Shown here piece by piece: positions 28,058 through 38,800 of a stretch of DNA of 64,000 nt (the first letter of the stretch is position 1; each line of letters opens with the position of its first letter). Both the position numbers and the translations under genes were made by a program. The stretch lies in assembly GCA_027488935.1 (NCBI GenBank), contig JAIYAP010000059.1:62001-126000 (forward strand), in the 5' to 3' direction. This DNA comes from Saprospiraceae bacterium. Its GTDB lineage: Bacteria > Bacteroidota > Bacteroidia > Chitinophagales > Saprospiraceae. The notes under the pieces were generated by a model. That model had not been told where the DNA came from. It did not search any database and saw only the letters and a program-made list of their open reading frames with translations.

Positions 28058-30547
28058 ATGAATAGTAAAATCCTTCTTATATTCGGTCTGCTTTGTTTGA
28101 GTTTGTCCGTGCAGGCTCAATTCCCGGGGGGAATGCCTTCCGGGGGAGCAGCCGGTTTCCTGATTGGGCATGTGTACGGGAAAGTACTGGAATCTGCCGA
28201 AAAAATACCCATTGCTTATGCATCGGTTACCCTGCTTACGCCTGGCAGCGATTCGGCCATCACGGGTCAGTTTACCCGCGAAAACGGTGAATTCTCCCTG
28301 AAAAACCTTCCAATTGGCAGTTTTAAATTAAAAATCCTGTACCTCGGCCATACCCCGATGTACCGCAATGTGCGCATTAGTCCGGTGCAAGCCGAAGTGG
28401 ACATGGGCAACTTGTATCTGGATGTTGCGGATAAAGTACTGGACGAAGTAAACATTCGGGCCACCAAAGACCAGGTGCAATTGGGCATTGACCGAAAAAT
28501 TTTTAACGTAGAAAAAGACATTGCTGCCCAAAACGGTACTGCAGTGGATGCACTCAAAAACATTCCAACCCTTCAAGTGGACAACGATGGCAATGCGCAG
28601 TTGCGGGGCGGCACTGTACAGGTTTTTGTGGATGGCAAACCAACCAATTTGAGCCTCAACCAGATACCGGCCGCAGAAATTGAGCGGGTAGAAGTACTTT
28701 CCAACGCCTCCGCGAAATATGATGCCAATGCGACCAATGGTATCGTCAACCTGGTCATGAAAAAAAATACCAAACCCGGCATCAATGGCATGGCTAACCT
28801 GGGCATTGGAACCAACAACCGGTACAATGCGATGACCAACCTGAATATCAAAGAAGGGCGTTTCAATTTGTCGCTGTCCTATAATTTGAACCAGGCCCGG
28901 AATATCAATAATGGATACACAGATCGGGTAAATTATTCCGAAACAGGTACGATTTCATCCATTTATCAGCAAGATAATACCAATACCATGCAAAACCGCT
29001 TCCAGTTTGGGCGTTTAGGCTTGGATTATCAACTGAATAATCGAAACTCCCTGACGCTCTCCCAAATGTTTGTAGACGGCCGTTTCAAAACCGATGATCC
29101 GCAAAGTTTTAGTTTTAAATCAGGGGATGGCGGGGTGCTCAGTACCGGTGCGCGCAGTTCAAAAGGCGAAAATCAGTTCGGTTTTTCAACAACGGAACTG
29201 GGTTTTCGGCACACTTTCCCAAAACCCGATCAGGTTTGGAGTACCAGCATTCAATACGGCATCAACAAGGGTAATATGGACTTGAACCTTGTCAACAGCA
29301 GTTGGGATGCCAATGGTCTGGAACAAATTGTGAACCCGGCGCAACAAATAAACGACGGCGGCAGCAAAGGCAAACTGGGTATTTTTCAAACGGATTTGAC
29401 CCTCCCCCTTTCAAACGCTGGGAAACTCGAATTGGGTGCAAAGAGTCAATGGCGCAATAGTGAAAACGACAACGATGCACTCCTCTATGATGGCAGCACC
29501 GAAACCTGGATAAAAAGTGATTATTTATCTACCCATTATGATTATACCGAATGGATCAATGCACTGTATGCCAATTATAATCATACCCTGGGTAATAAAT
29601 GGCGATATCAGGCGGGTTTGCGCTTTGAGCACTCCTATTTCAAAGGTGGTGTGGAAGGCACGGATAGTACTTTCAGTTACCAATACCCACAAAACTTACA
29701 AAATTTACAGAAGGCCTTGTTCCCAGCACTGTATTTAAGTCGTTCGCTATCAGCAAGTTCGGAGATGCAATTGAATTTCAGCAGAAAACTCAGCCGCCCC
29801 AACTTTTTCCAAATGATGCCTTTTGTGATGGTGATTGATAACCAGAGTTACCGCACTGGCAACCCAAATTTGCAGCCTGAATTTGTAAATACCGCCGAAT
29901 GGAACATTACAAAAACCGTTAACAAGGGGTCCTATTTGTTTACCGCCTACGGCAAATATATTGAACAACCGATTACAGAATTGACTCAACCGGCCGAGGA
30001 TGGTAGTACGGCCTTGCTTACGACCTTCATCAATGGCTCAAACAGCCAATCGGCAGGATTTGAACAAACCTTGAAGTACACCTTATTAAAAGGATTCACT
30101 GCCACCGCCAATGCCAATGTGTATTATCAAAGCATCCAGGCTGCGGGGCTGGAACGGGCTGGCTGGAACTGGAACGGCAAAATAAACCTGGATTATAAGT
30201 TCGCCAACCGCTGGAACTTGCAGGTATCAGGCCAATATGAAGGTCCACGTATTTTAACCCAAGGCCGCCTGAAACGCAATTATTTTAGCGATGCGGCCTT
30301 GCGGTATGCGTTTAGCAACATGGGCAGCGTGTCATTATCCGTAAGTGATCTGTTTAATACCAAACGTATGGGCAGTACCACAGAAACGGCTTATTTTTCT
30401 CAAGACCAGGTGCGCCGCAGAGAAAGTCGATACGTGCAACTTGGGGTGATGTTGCGCTTTGGCAAACCCGATTTTTCCTTGCTGAAAAAGATGAAACGCG
30501 GTGGAGAAGGCGCTGTGCAAGGCGGCGGGGGCGATTATGGGTATTAA
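28058..30547 (+). CDS. Outer membrane beta-barrel / TonB-dependent receptor-like protein with carboxypeptidase-regulatory-like N-terminus
   Basis: GKVLESAEKIPIAYASVTLLTPGSDSAITGQFTRENGEFSLKNLPIGSFKL, plug-like VEVLSNASAKYDANATNGIVNLVMKK, C-terminal beta-barrel (OMP_b-brl_3-like). Confidence 0.9.
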   Translation: MNSKILLIFGLLCLSLSVQAQFPGGMPSGGAAGFLIGHVYGKVLESAEKIPIAYASVTLLTPGSDSAITGQFTRENGEFSLKNLPIGSFKLKILYLGHTPMYRNVRISPVQAEVDMGNLYLDVADKVLDEVNIRATKDQVQLGIDRKIFNVEKDIAAQNGTAVDALKNIPTLQVDNDGNAQLRGGTVQVFVDGKPTNLSLNQIPAAEIERVEVLSNASAKYDANATNGIVNLVMKKNTKPGINGMANLGIGTNNRYNAMTNLNIKEGRFNLSLSYNLNQARNINNGYTDRVNYSETGTISSIYQQDNTNTMQNRFQFGRLGLDYQLNNRNSLTLSQMFVDGRFKTDDPQSFSFKSGDGGVLSTGARSSKGENQFGFSTTELGFRHTFPKPDQVWSTSIQYGINKGNMDLNLVNSSWDANGLEQIVNPAQQINDGGSKGKLGIFQTDLTLPLSNAGKLELGAKSQWRNSENDNDALLYDGSTETWIKSDYLSTHYDYTEWINALYANYNHTLGNKWRYQAGLRFEHSYFKGGVEGTDSTFSYQYPQNLQNLQKALFPALYLSRSLSASSEMQLNFSRKLSRPNFFQMMPFVMVIDNQSYRTGNPNLQPEFVNTAEWNITKTVNKGSYLFTAYGKYIEQPITELTQPAEDGSTALLTTFINGSNSQSAGFEQTLKYTLLKGFTATANANVYYQSIQAAGLERAGWNWNGKINLDYKFANRWNLQVSGQYEGPRILTQGRLKRNYFSDAALRYAFSNMGSVSLSVSDLFNTKRMGSTTETAYFSQDQVRRRESRYVQLGVMLRFGKPDFSLLKKMKRGGEGAVQGGGGDYGY

Positions 30548-30624
30548 AGAACATCTTTTTTGGGCTGTCTTCAACAGCGACAAGAAGCGAAGCATGATCA
30601 ACATATATAGGTTTTCGTAGTTAC

Positions 30625-30663
30625 GTCGCCAGCAGGGCGCAAGCTGAACTGGCGGCATTTTTT
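30625..30663 (+). terminator. Hairpin 1 plus T-run (GTCGCCAGCAGGGCGCAAGCTGAACTGGCGGCATTTTTT)
   Basis: Stem GTCGCCA/TGGCGGC (one G-U), T-run after stem, 78 nt after the receptor stop. Confidence 0.6.
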
Positions 30664-30726
30664 AATATTTTGTTGATGTAACAGTCTTTTAAAGGCTTCA
30701 ACTTTCATATGGTTTTTTAGGGGATA

Positions 30727-30767
30727 GTCGCCGGGGAGGCGTAAGCTGAACCGGCGGCGCTTTTTTT
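30727..30767 (+). terminator. Hairpin 2 plus T-run (GTCGCCGGGGAGGCGTAAGCTGAACCGGCGGCGCTTTTTTT)
   Basis: Stem GTCGCCG/CGGCGGC (one G-U), followed by T7. Near-copy of hairpin 1. Confidence 0.6.
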
Positions 30768-30859
30768 AGTGCAAAAATTTAGAAATCATTAACGATACAT
30801 TTAAACCTATTTAGGTTACGGCCGTCCAACCCAGCATCTATTCACGAATCTTCTTAACA

Positions 30860-32515
30860 ATGGCATCACTCAACCCATTACAGGGCATGCTGGGTACCCG
30901 CAGGTCCGCGCATTTGTTGCGCCGCACGAGTTTTAACTTCACGAAAGCGAAGGTGGATGCTTTGGCTAGTCAGACTGCCGAGCAAGCACTCCCAGACCTG
31001 CTTACTTTGAAAACCCGACAACTGGAACAGCCGGTATACGATGATCCGGGGACTACAGGAACCATTGAAAACACGACCTGGTGCTTACCAACCGGACTTC
31101 CTTTACCTGCCGAAGATTTTGCTTTACGCCGTTATATCCTGTCGTGGTGGATCAATGAAGCTTTGCGCGACCAAGGCATTGGACACAAAATGACGTTTTT
31201 TTTCCATCAATTTATGGTGACGACGGCCAACTCGGCGGGCAACACCAATTTTTACGATTATCTCGCCTTGATGCGTTGGGGCGCTTTGGGTAATTTTAAA
31301 AAATTGGCTTTTAAAATGATCAGTGACAACTGCATGTTGCGCTACCTTAATAACAATGAAAATACCAAAAACAGCCCGAATGAAAACTTCGCCCGGGAGT
31401 TTTTTGAATTGTTTACCATCGGAAAAGGTGCTCAAGTAGCGCCTGGCGACTATACCAATTATACCGAAGACGATATTGTACAAGCGGCTAAAGTGTTTAC
31501 CGGCATTCGTGCCAACCAAAACCGCACCATCATCGATCCAGAAACCGGCATCCCCAAAGGATTTTTCAATTTCAACCAGCACGATACCTCTAATAAAAAG
31601 TTCAGCAACCGTTTTCAGGGCACCATCATTACCGGCGCACAAAACGTTGCCGAAATGAATACCGAACTCACGGCTTTTGTGAATATGGTGTTTGCGCAAC
31701 CCGAAACCGCCCGAAATTTATGCCGCCGCCTGTACCGGTATTTTGTACATCGCAACATCAGCGCCGAAATTGAATCCGACATTATTATCCCCCTAGCCAA
31801 TACCCTGATTGCTAACAATTACGAGATCAAACCGGTTTTATCCAGACTGCTTGCCAGTGAACACTTTTATGATGCGGATGACTCCGACAATACCAATGAA
31901 ATTATCGGCGGCATGATCAAGTCGCCCATGGAACTATCTCTCCAGGCAATTACTTTTTTCAATATTCCAATTCCGAATCCGCTTACACAGCCAAACACTC
32001 ATTATAATGTATTTTATAGTCAGGCCGTTTTGCAACGCATGTTTGGGTCGGCCAATTTCCCTATATTTTTCCCAAGTGATGTAGCAGGCTACCCGGCTTA
32101 TTATCAAAACCCCGATTATAGCCGCCAATGGTTCAATTCCAGCAGCATTATTGCCCGCTATAAATTGCCCGCCATGTTGCTTACAGGAACGCGGCAAATC
32201 GGCGCCGGACCCAATCAACCCATTGGAATCAAATTAAATATAGCCCCCTGGGTACGTACCAGTGGTACCATCAGCGACCCTTCCGATCCATTTGTGCTCG
32301 TACACGAATTGCTCGAATACCTGCTGCCAGAAGCCGTAGATGCCGATCGATTTGATTACTTCTACACCAAGACCTTTTTGGACAGTTTGCCGCCCGACGA
32401 CTGGACGTACGAATGGCAAAACTACCTCAACACCGGGGTAGAAACCGAGGTAAAAATCGCCCTCGAACGCCTGATCACCGCCATCCTCTATTCGCCAGAA
32501 TATCAAACTTTCTAA
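30860..32515 (+). CDS. DUF1800 family protein
   Basis: RRSAHLLRRTSFNFTKAKVDALA, NENFAREFFELFTIGKG, EDDIVQAAKVFTG: DUF1800 hallmark motifs. Confidence 0.95.
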   Translation: MASLNPLQGMLGTRRSAHLLRRTSFNFTKAKVDALASQTAEQALPDLLTLKTRQLEQPVYDDPGTTGTIENTTWCLPTGLPLPAEDFALRRYILSWWINEALRDQGIGHKMTFFFHQFMVTTANSAGNTNFYDYLALMRWGALGNFKKLAFKMISDNCMLRYLNNNENTKNSPNENFAREFFELFTIGKGAQVAPGDYTNYTEDDIVQAAKVFTGIRANQNRTIIDPETGIPKGFFNFNQHDTSNKKFSNRFQGTIITGAQNVAEMNTELTAFVNMVFAQPETARNLCRRLYRYFVHRNISAEIESDIIIPLANTLIANNYEIKPVLSRLLASEHFYDADDSDNTNEIIGGMIKSPMELSLQAITFFNIPIPNPLTQPNTHYNVFYSQAVLQRMFGSANFPIFFPSDVAGYPAYYQNPDYSRQWFNSSSIIARYKLPAMLLTGTRQIGAGPNQPIGIKLNIAPWVRTSGTISDPSDPFVLVHELLEYLLPEAVDADRFDYFYTKTFLDSLPPDDWTYEWQNYLNTGVETEVKIALERLITAILYSPEYQTF

Positions 32516-32517
32516 CC

Positions 32518-34167
32518 ATGAAAAGAAGAAATTTTCTCAAGATATTTCCATCCGCAGGGGTTACACCATTTGTAATCAATGGTTTTAATATGCGGCCTTT
32601 TGCCAATTCTAAAATGGCAAAAATCCTCTCCACCTGCGATGGCATTGAGGATCGAATTTTGATCCTGATCCAGTTAAAAGGCGGTAATGATGGCGTCAAT
32701 AATGTAATTGCACTGCCGCAATACGATGCTTATGCGAATTTGCGCCCTACCATTCGCATTGCAGAAGCGGAGGCAATTAAACTAGACAACACTTTGCCTG
32801 CGGCAGACCAGGTAGGCCTGCATCCTTCGTTGCTGCCCTTTAAAGAAATGTACGACCAGGGCATGATGGCGCTGGTACAGGGGGCTGGTTACGACAATAT
32901 GAACCAATCGCATTTTAAAGGCACCGATTTGTGGTTGACCGGCGGCGACACCACACCTGACAATTATTATTTACCTTCAGGTTGGATGGGCCGTGCATTA
33001 CAGGCCTTCTATCCCGATATTGAAGGCGCACCGACCACCGATGTACCCGACCCGCTGGGCATTCAAATTGGCGACACCAATCCTTCTTTGGGTTTTCATA
33101 CAGAAACAGAGCACCAAAACGTCATTAATTTGAGCGGACAGGACCCGTCGGGCTTCTTTTCGCTCATCCAAACCATTGGCGGCGCACCGATACTCAACAT
33201 TCCCAATACGGATCAGGGTCAGGAATTGGCCTTCATTCAGGGGGTCGAACAAAGTGTAAATGCTTATGCGCAACGCATCACCGAAGTGTTTGAAAATGGC
33301 AGCAATGCGTTGAATAGTTATCCAGATAATGCGCTGGCAGCGCAGTTAAAAACCATCGCCCGCATGATTAAAGGCGGTTGCAAAACCAAAATTTACCTTT
33401 GTCAGCAAGGCGGTTACGATACGCACAGCGGTCAGGTAGACGAAAATGCAACCGCGGGCGGTACCCATGCCGAACTGTTGGCCGACTTGGCGGGTGCGGT
33501 AAAGTACTTCTTTGATGACCTCAAAGCGCTTGGACTGGATGATTTGGTGGCCGCTTGTACCTTCTCTGAATTTGGCCGTTGCGCACGCGAAAATGGATCC
33601 ATTGGCACCGACCACGGTACTTTGGCACCCATGTATATGTTTGGCAAAAATGTGAAGGCCGGTGTATTTGGTACAAACGTAAATTTGAGCAACCTGACCA
33701 ACGACAACCAATTAAAAGGCGTGCAACACGATTACCGCCAGGTATTTGCTACTTTATTGCAAGATTGGTTGGGGGCAAGTCCGTACATTATGGAACAAAC
33801 CATGTTTGACGGCTATGTAAAATTGCCCGCCATTGATGATGCCGCAGTTGTTGATCCGGATTGTTACTGGGGAACGATTACTTCCGCGCAAGATGTGTTT
33901 CAAAAAGCACGGCGTTTGTCGGTTTTCCCAAATCCGGCTTCCATTACAGCCGAACTTTCTTTTCAAAGCGAAACAAGTTTTGAGGCACGGCTTACCTTAC
34001 ACAGTTTAGGTGGATCGCTGGTTTCGGCTACTACGGTACAAGTATTGCCCGGCAACAACCTGTTTTACCTGGATGTAATTTCCATTCCACCGGCAGTGTA
34101 TTTTGTACGCCTGGAGCAAAAAAGTACCGGTATTGGAGAAGTGGTCAAATTGAACGTGGTCCGGTAA
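32518..34167 (+). CDS. DUF1501 family protein with T9SS C-terminal sorting domain
   Basis: MKRRNFLKIFPSAGVTP, LIQLKGGNDGVNNVIALPQYDAY, TFSEFGRCARENGSIGTDHGTLAPMYMFG; C-terminal LSVFPNPASITAELSF...YFVRLEQ. ATG at 32518. Confidence 0.95.
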   Translation: MKRRNFLKIFPSAGVTPFVINGFNMRPFANSKMAKILSTCDGIEDRILILIQLKGGNDGVNNVIALPQYDAYANLRPTIRIAEAEAIKLDNTLPAADQVGLHPSLLPFKEMYDQGMMALVQGAGYDNMNQSHFKGTDLWLTGGDTTPDNYYLPSGWMGRALQAFYPDIEGAPTTDVPDPLGIQIGDTNPSLGFHTETEHQNVINLSGQDPSGFFSLIQTIGGAPILNIPNTDQGQELAFIQGVEQSVNAYAQRITEVFENGSNALNSYPDNALAAQLKTIARMIKGGCKTKIYLCQQGGYDTHSGQVDENATAGGTHAELLADLAGAVKYFFDDLKALGLDDLVAACTFSEFGRCARENGSIGTDHGTLAPMYMFGKNVKAGVFGTNVNLSNLTNDNQLKGVQHDYRQVFATLLQDWLGASPYIMEQTMFDGYVKLPAIDDAAVVDPDCYWGTITSAQDVFQKARRLSVFPNPASITAELSFQSETSFEARLTLHSLGGSLVSATTVQVLPGNNLFYLDVISIPPAVYFVRLEQKSTGIGEVVKLNVVR

Positions 34168-34189
34168 GTTTTTTTAAGATGAAATAAGT

Positions 34190-34242
34190 TTTGATTACAT
34201 GGTTTGGGTTTACGTACCGTCATCCTAAATCATGTAATCAAA
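34190..34242. repeat. Imperfect inverted repeat TTTGATTACATGGTTT / AAATCATGTAATCAAA
   Basis: 15/16 complementary arms, 21-nt loop (gggtttacgtaccgtcatcct), between DUF1501 and the ypdA-like gene. Confidence 0.85.
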
Positions 34243-34261
34243 TCCTTGTCTTGCCCCACCC

Positions 34262-34296
34262 CAACTAACAACTATCAACTCACAACTATCAACTAA
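34262..34296. repeat. Heptamer tandem array CAACTAA CAACTAT CAACTCA CAACTAT CAACTAA
   Basis: Read directly; five 7-nt units upstream of the ATG at 34323. Confidence 0.95.
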
Positions 34297-34322
34297 AAAA
34301 CCAATAACTTGCGCCTCAAAAC

Positions 34323-35291
34323 ATGAATTCATACGATGTACTCATCATCGGAGGTGGCCCTATTGGTTTGGCCTGTGGCTTGGAGGCGCAACAAGCAGGA
34401 TTAAATTACTTGATTATCGAAAAGGGGACTTTGGTCAATTCCCTGTACCACTACCCTTCCAACATGACCTTTTTTTCAACTTCCGAAAAACTGGAAATTG
34501 GTGGCGTACCTTTTGTATCGCTCAATGCCAAGCCTACCCGCAATGAAGCCCTCGAATATTACCGGCGTGTGGCCGAGTCGCGCCAATTGAATATCCACTT
34601 ATTTGAGCAAATATTGACCGTAAAAAAAGCCGAAGCGGGGTATCAGGTACACAGTTCAAAAACGACCTATTTTACCAAAAACATCATTATTTGCACCGGA
34701 TTTTATGACATACCTGTGCTTTTAGGGGTTCCTGGGGAAGATTTGCCCAAGGTGACCCATTATTATAAAGAGCCGCATTTTTATTTCCGTCAAAAAGTAG
34801 TTGTAGTGGGCGCCAATAATTCGGCGGTGGATGCGGCCCTGGAAACCTATCGCAAAGGCGCGGAGGTGACCATGGTAATCAAAGGGCCGGAAGTAGGAGA
34901 ACGGGTGAAATACTGGGCGCGCCCGGATATCGTCAACCGCATCAAAGAAGGGTCCATTAAAGCCTATTTCGAGGCAGAATTGTCCAAAATTGAACCATAC
35001 AGCGTAGACATTCAAACCAAGTCCGGTATAGTTCAAATCGAAAACGATTATGTAATTGCGGCAACGGGCTATCAACCCAATTTTGCTTTTTTAGAAAACA
35101 TGGGCATCCAACTTTCGGTGGATGAAAAGCGATATCCAATATACGATCCTGTTACCCAGGAGTCAAACCAGCCAGGCATTTATTTGGCGGGTGTAGTATG
35201 CGGTGGAATGGATACCCATGTTTGGTTTATCGAAAACTCAAGGGTGCATGCCGAACAAATTATCGGGCACCTGCGCCAACTTAAATCTTAA
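34323..35291 (+). CDS. YpdA-like putative bacillithiol disulfide reductase (FAD/NAD(P)-binding)
   Basis: YDVLIIGGGPIGLACGLEAQQAGLNYLIIEKG, VVVVGANNSAVDAALETYRKGAEVTMV, GIYLAGVVCGGMDTHVWFIENSRVHAEQI. Confidence 0.93.
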   Translation: MNSYDVLIIGGGPIGLACGLEAQQAGLNYLIIEKGTLVNSLYHYPSNMTFFSTSEKLEIGGVPFVSLNAKPTRNEALEYYRRVAESRQLNIHLFEQILTVKKAEAGYQVHSSKTTYFTKNIIICTGFYDIPVLLGVPGEDLPKVTHYYKEPHFYFRQKVVVVGANNSAVDAALETYRKGAEVTMVIKGPEVGERVKYWARPDIVNRIKEGSIKAYFEAELSKIEPYSVDIQTKSGIVQIENDYVIAATGYQPNFAFLENMGIQLSVDEKRYPIYDPVTQESNQPGIYLAGVVCGGMDTHVWFIENSRVHAEQIIGHLRQLKS

Positions 35292-35682
35292 CCAACCAGG
35301 CTGCAATTTTATTCAAATCAGCCTTTGGAACATTGGTTTGTGCAATCATCGGGGGGTAAGTTGGCCAGTTGCCGGGCGATGGTTTGTACACCAATTCGAC
35401 AATGCGTTTTTTGGTGTATTTTTTTGCGGCGATATCTTTCCAGGAAGGACCAACCAATTTAGTAGAAAAGGCATGGCACGAGGAGCAGGTATATTTGCTC
35501 AAAAGCGCGCCAATTTCTACGGGAATATCAGGACCTTGTGCCTGAATCATTTCGGTACGAACCAGTTGCTGCGTTGGGGCAGCAAACATCAAAGCGCAAC
35601 CCAAAGGCAACAATACAATCCCTTTTTGTGCTTTCGTAATAATGCGAGAAATAGACATAGACAGTTTAGTTGAATTAAGCAT
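35281..35682 (-). CDS. Small cytochrome c (class I-like)
   Basis: CSSCHAF heme-binding CxxCH, KLVGPSWKDIAAKKY, YPPMIAQTNVPKADLNKIAAWL. Confidence 0.9.
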   Translation of the reverse strand: MLNSTKLSMSISRIITKAQKGIVLLPLGCALMFAAPTQQLVRTEMIQAQGPDIPVEIGALLSKYTCSSCHAFSTKLVGPSWKDIAAKKYTKKRIVELVYKPSPGNWPTYPPMIAQTNVPKADLNKIAAWLVKI

Positions 35683-35803
35683 GGGGCAAAAATATATAAA
35701 TTAATCACATTATTTCGCCACTTTTTTTTAAAATTTGCCCCTTGATTGGATTTTACACGCCAAACTAACCCACACCCGGGAATCACTCATACAAGCGATC
35801 TTC

Positions 35804-38800
35804 ATGCAAGGCCCATTCCGAATATATTTTTCTGTAGACAAACAGGATATCACCTTTGCAGAGCAACTAGAGCGGCATTTGCGGCAGGCGATGCCCGGGA
35901 CGGAACTGTTGATTTGGAATGGGAGCCACCAAGTACCCGAAACTTACCGAAAACAGGCGGCACAGTTTCTGGAAAAAACACAGTTGTTTATTGCCTTCGT
36001 TTCGGTGCACTATGAAGATACGAGCAATGCACGCTGGGAATTGCAACAAGCCCTGGATGTTTATAATCGGCGATCTTCCTTCCGTATTTTGAGCGTACTT
36101 ACACGCAGTGCCTTCATTCCCAATGCATTACAGGGTTTTCCGATTACTCCGGGCGACCATGACCCCGTGGAGCAGTCTGGCCTTTCCGTCGATCGACAAT
36201 TGGTAAGGGTAGCCGAAACGGTGCGCGCCATGCTGTTCAATGCACCCAAAGCGCCCAAATACAGTAAGGTAAAACTTAGCCTCGACCTGTCGGATGTGCG
36301 CGAGCGATTGCTTCCGCTGCTCGATCGTGTTGATTTTAAACCCGTTTTCGACCTCCTGAAGGCAATCGCCTATGATGCGGCCTTGCTCAAATCGCTTTTT
36401 GAAGCCGAAGATGCGTTTACCAACCTGATCCAGCAATCGCGCGGCCTGAAAACCAACCTGGAGGAGTTTTTGGCAAAAAAGGAGCAATACCGAACCCAAT
36501 TACAAAATATTATTCAATACCTGCAAGCTGACGAATTGGTTCCTGCCTGGGAACGGATTTTTATTGACCACTATTACAATTTCCAAAAAGCGCCAGAACC
36601 CGCCGTCGCGCCGTATTTTTTCATCCCTACAGAGCACATTGCGATTCCGGAAACCCTGCATTTGCCCGGAGCACAAGGCGCTGCTTTGAGTGCCGAGGCC
36701 ATCGGGCTGCTTTCTTATCAGCAAAAACAGGATTTTCGCCGCAGTCTGTTGCTCGCACAAGATGCCATTGCTATTGAAAACTTCGCGCGTGCGTATGCGC
36801 ATTGCGAGCACGTAAGGACCCACATCGACCCAGAATCGGCACAACTATATGAATATCTGCTGATTACATATATTTACAACAACAAATCAGAGCAAATTAT
36901 TACCGATGCTTTGCGTGCAGAAGGCCGCATGCTCAACCATACGACTTTGTACAGTGGCCGCCTGCAACGGTATCAGGAGGCGGGCGATTGTCCGACTTCA
37001 ACGGGGACCTACAACCGGCGGGTTGCCGCAGAAATACTTTCCGATGGCATGCGCAACGTGTACGAAAGTTGGCAAGACGATTACATCCTCGATACCGGTA
37101 AGCGTACCAACCCCAATACCCACCAACAGGAGGCCCGGAATTTCATTGAAGCAGCACAATTGGTGTACCGGGCCGTGCATCCCATGCGCGGGGCCCTGCG
37201 TATTTTGATCAACGAACTTTGCGGTGGCGGTAAATTTAATTGGGTGAGCCGGGTCGTATTTGCGGCGGATGAAATTCGGCTCCTGAGCAATGAGCGTTTT
37301 GACCTGGAAAGCCAAATAACCGAATTGATTGCCCTGATTGAAGTAGTAGACGCTGGTTTTCCGGAAAAACAAGCGCAACAACGCCTTTTGTTGCGCGAGA
37401 ATCTGTATTTTAATTTGTTGGCCAAAAGGCAACTTTTGGCGGCGCAAGTAGCCGAAGAGCAGCGCAACAACCAGCAATTCACCGATATTTACGCATCGGT
37501 CATTAGGTTTATGCAGGCTTGTTTGTTGGGCCATCAAATGTTTGGAGAGGCATCCCAAAACAATAAAGACCAGTCTTTTTTACGGCTGGCACTCGAGTAC
37601 TTGTTGCCCGATTTGGTGATTGATCCGGATCCGGTCGCCTTATTTCCCCATTTGCGTTGGTTTGATTTTGATGCAAAAGGCAATTTTGTGGCCCATGACG
37701 ACAGTCGTTCCTATCAGTTTGAGGCATTGGCGATTCTAGAAAAAATTGTACAAGCTCATGCCGGAAAAGCCGGATGGATGCAGGTTGCACCTAATATCAA
37801 ATCGGCTGTTTATCACCAGTTTAATGCCGATACGGAAGCGCTGTATGAATCCGTAAAAACAGGATTGAAATGGACCGATATTCGGCGCATGCACCCCGTG
37901 GATGCCCGAAAAAAGATCATTACCTGCCTACAGCGCTGGATGAGTGCCTATTATGCTTTTCCGGAACTTGGACAACCGATGCTCGATCGGATCATTACCG
38001 AAATCGTAGGCCTGGGGCAAATGAACTGGCTTTTTCACGACCCGTATGAATTGGCCACGCATCCTGACAGCCTCGCCTACGGGTTTGATGCCCGGGCAAA
38101 ACTGAAGGAAGCCTTGCGCTTTTCGCAACACCATACCGAAGCCTCCCTGCGCCAAACGATTGCTCAACACCTGTTTGAAGCGCGCATTTTGCCAGCCTAC
38201 AATGCAATAGAAAAGAACCAAGAGACCCAACGTACCCTCCTGGTGCGGTTGTTGCTGGAATGCCTGACTGGTTATCGCTTGCACGCGGATTCAGCCATGC
38301 TCGATTTTGTGTACCGGGAATTGACGGAAGAAATCAAATTTCGCTGGATTGATATTGACCTCAAAGGCCATGCTTGTGCTTGGCCATTTCAGGACGATTA
38401 TCAATTTGATCCGCTGAATGTATTGGAATTGCTCCACCAACAAAACCCCGAAAGATACCGGCGCTATGAAGTGCGCGAACGTATTGCGCAGCACCGTTAC
38501 CGCGACTTAAGTACCCAATACCTGCATGAAATCAGCGAGTACAGCAAAGAAAACCGCCGTCCGGAGCGCGAAATTGCCATTGGCATTGTGCGCCGCATGA
38601 AAGCAGTTTTTCGGTACTGTCCCAAAGAAATTTACCTCGAACTCCCATACCGGGAATTGTCTGGCAAAGGTCGTATCCGCTGGTATGGGATGGCGCTGGG
38701 GCTGCTGCCCACCCGTGAAAATCATTTCGAAAACCAGTTTTACGACTTTGATTACCGCTACGAATTGTTCGAATGCAAAAAACTGATGAGCAAACAATTC

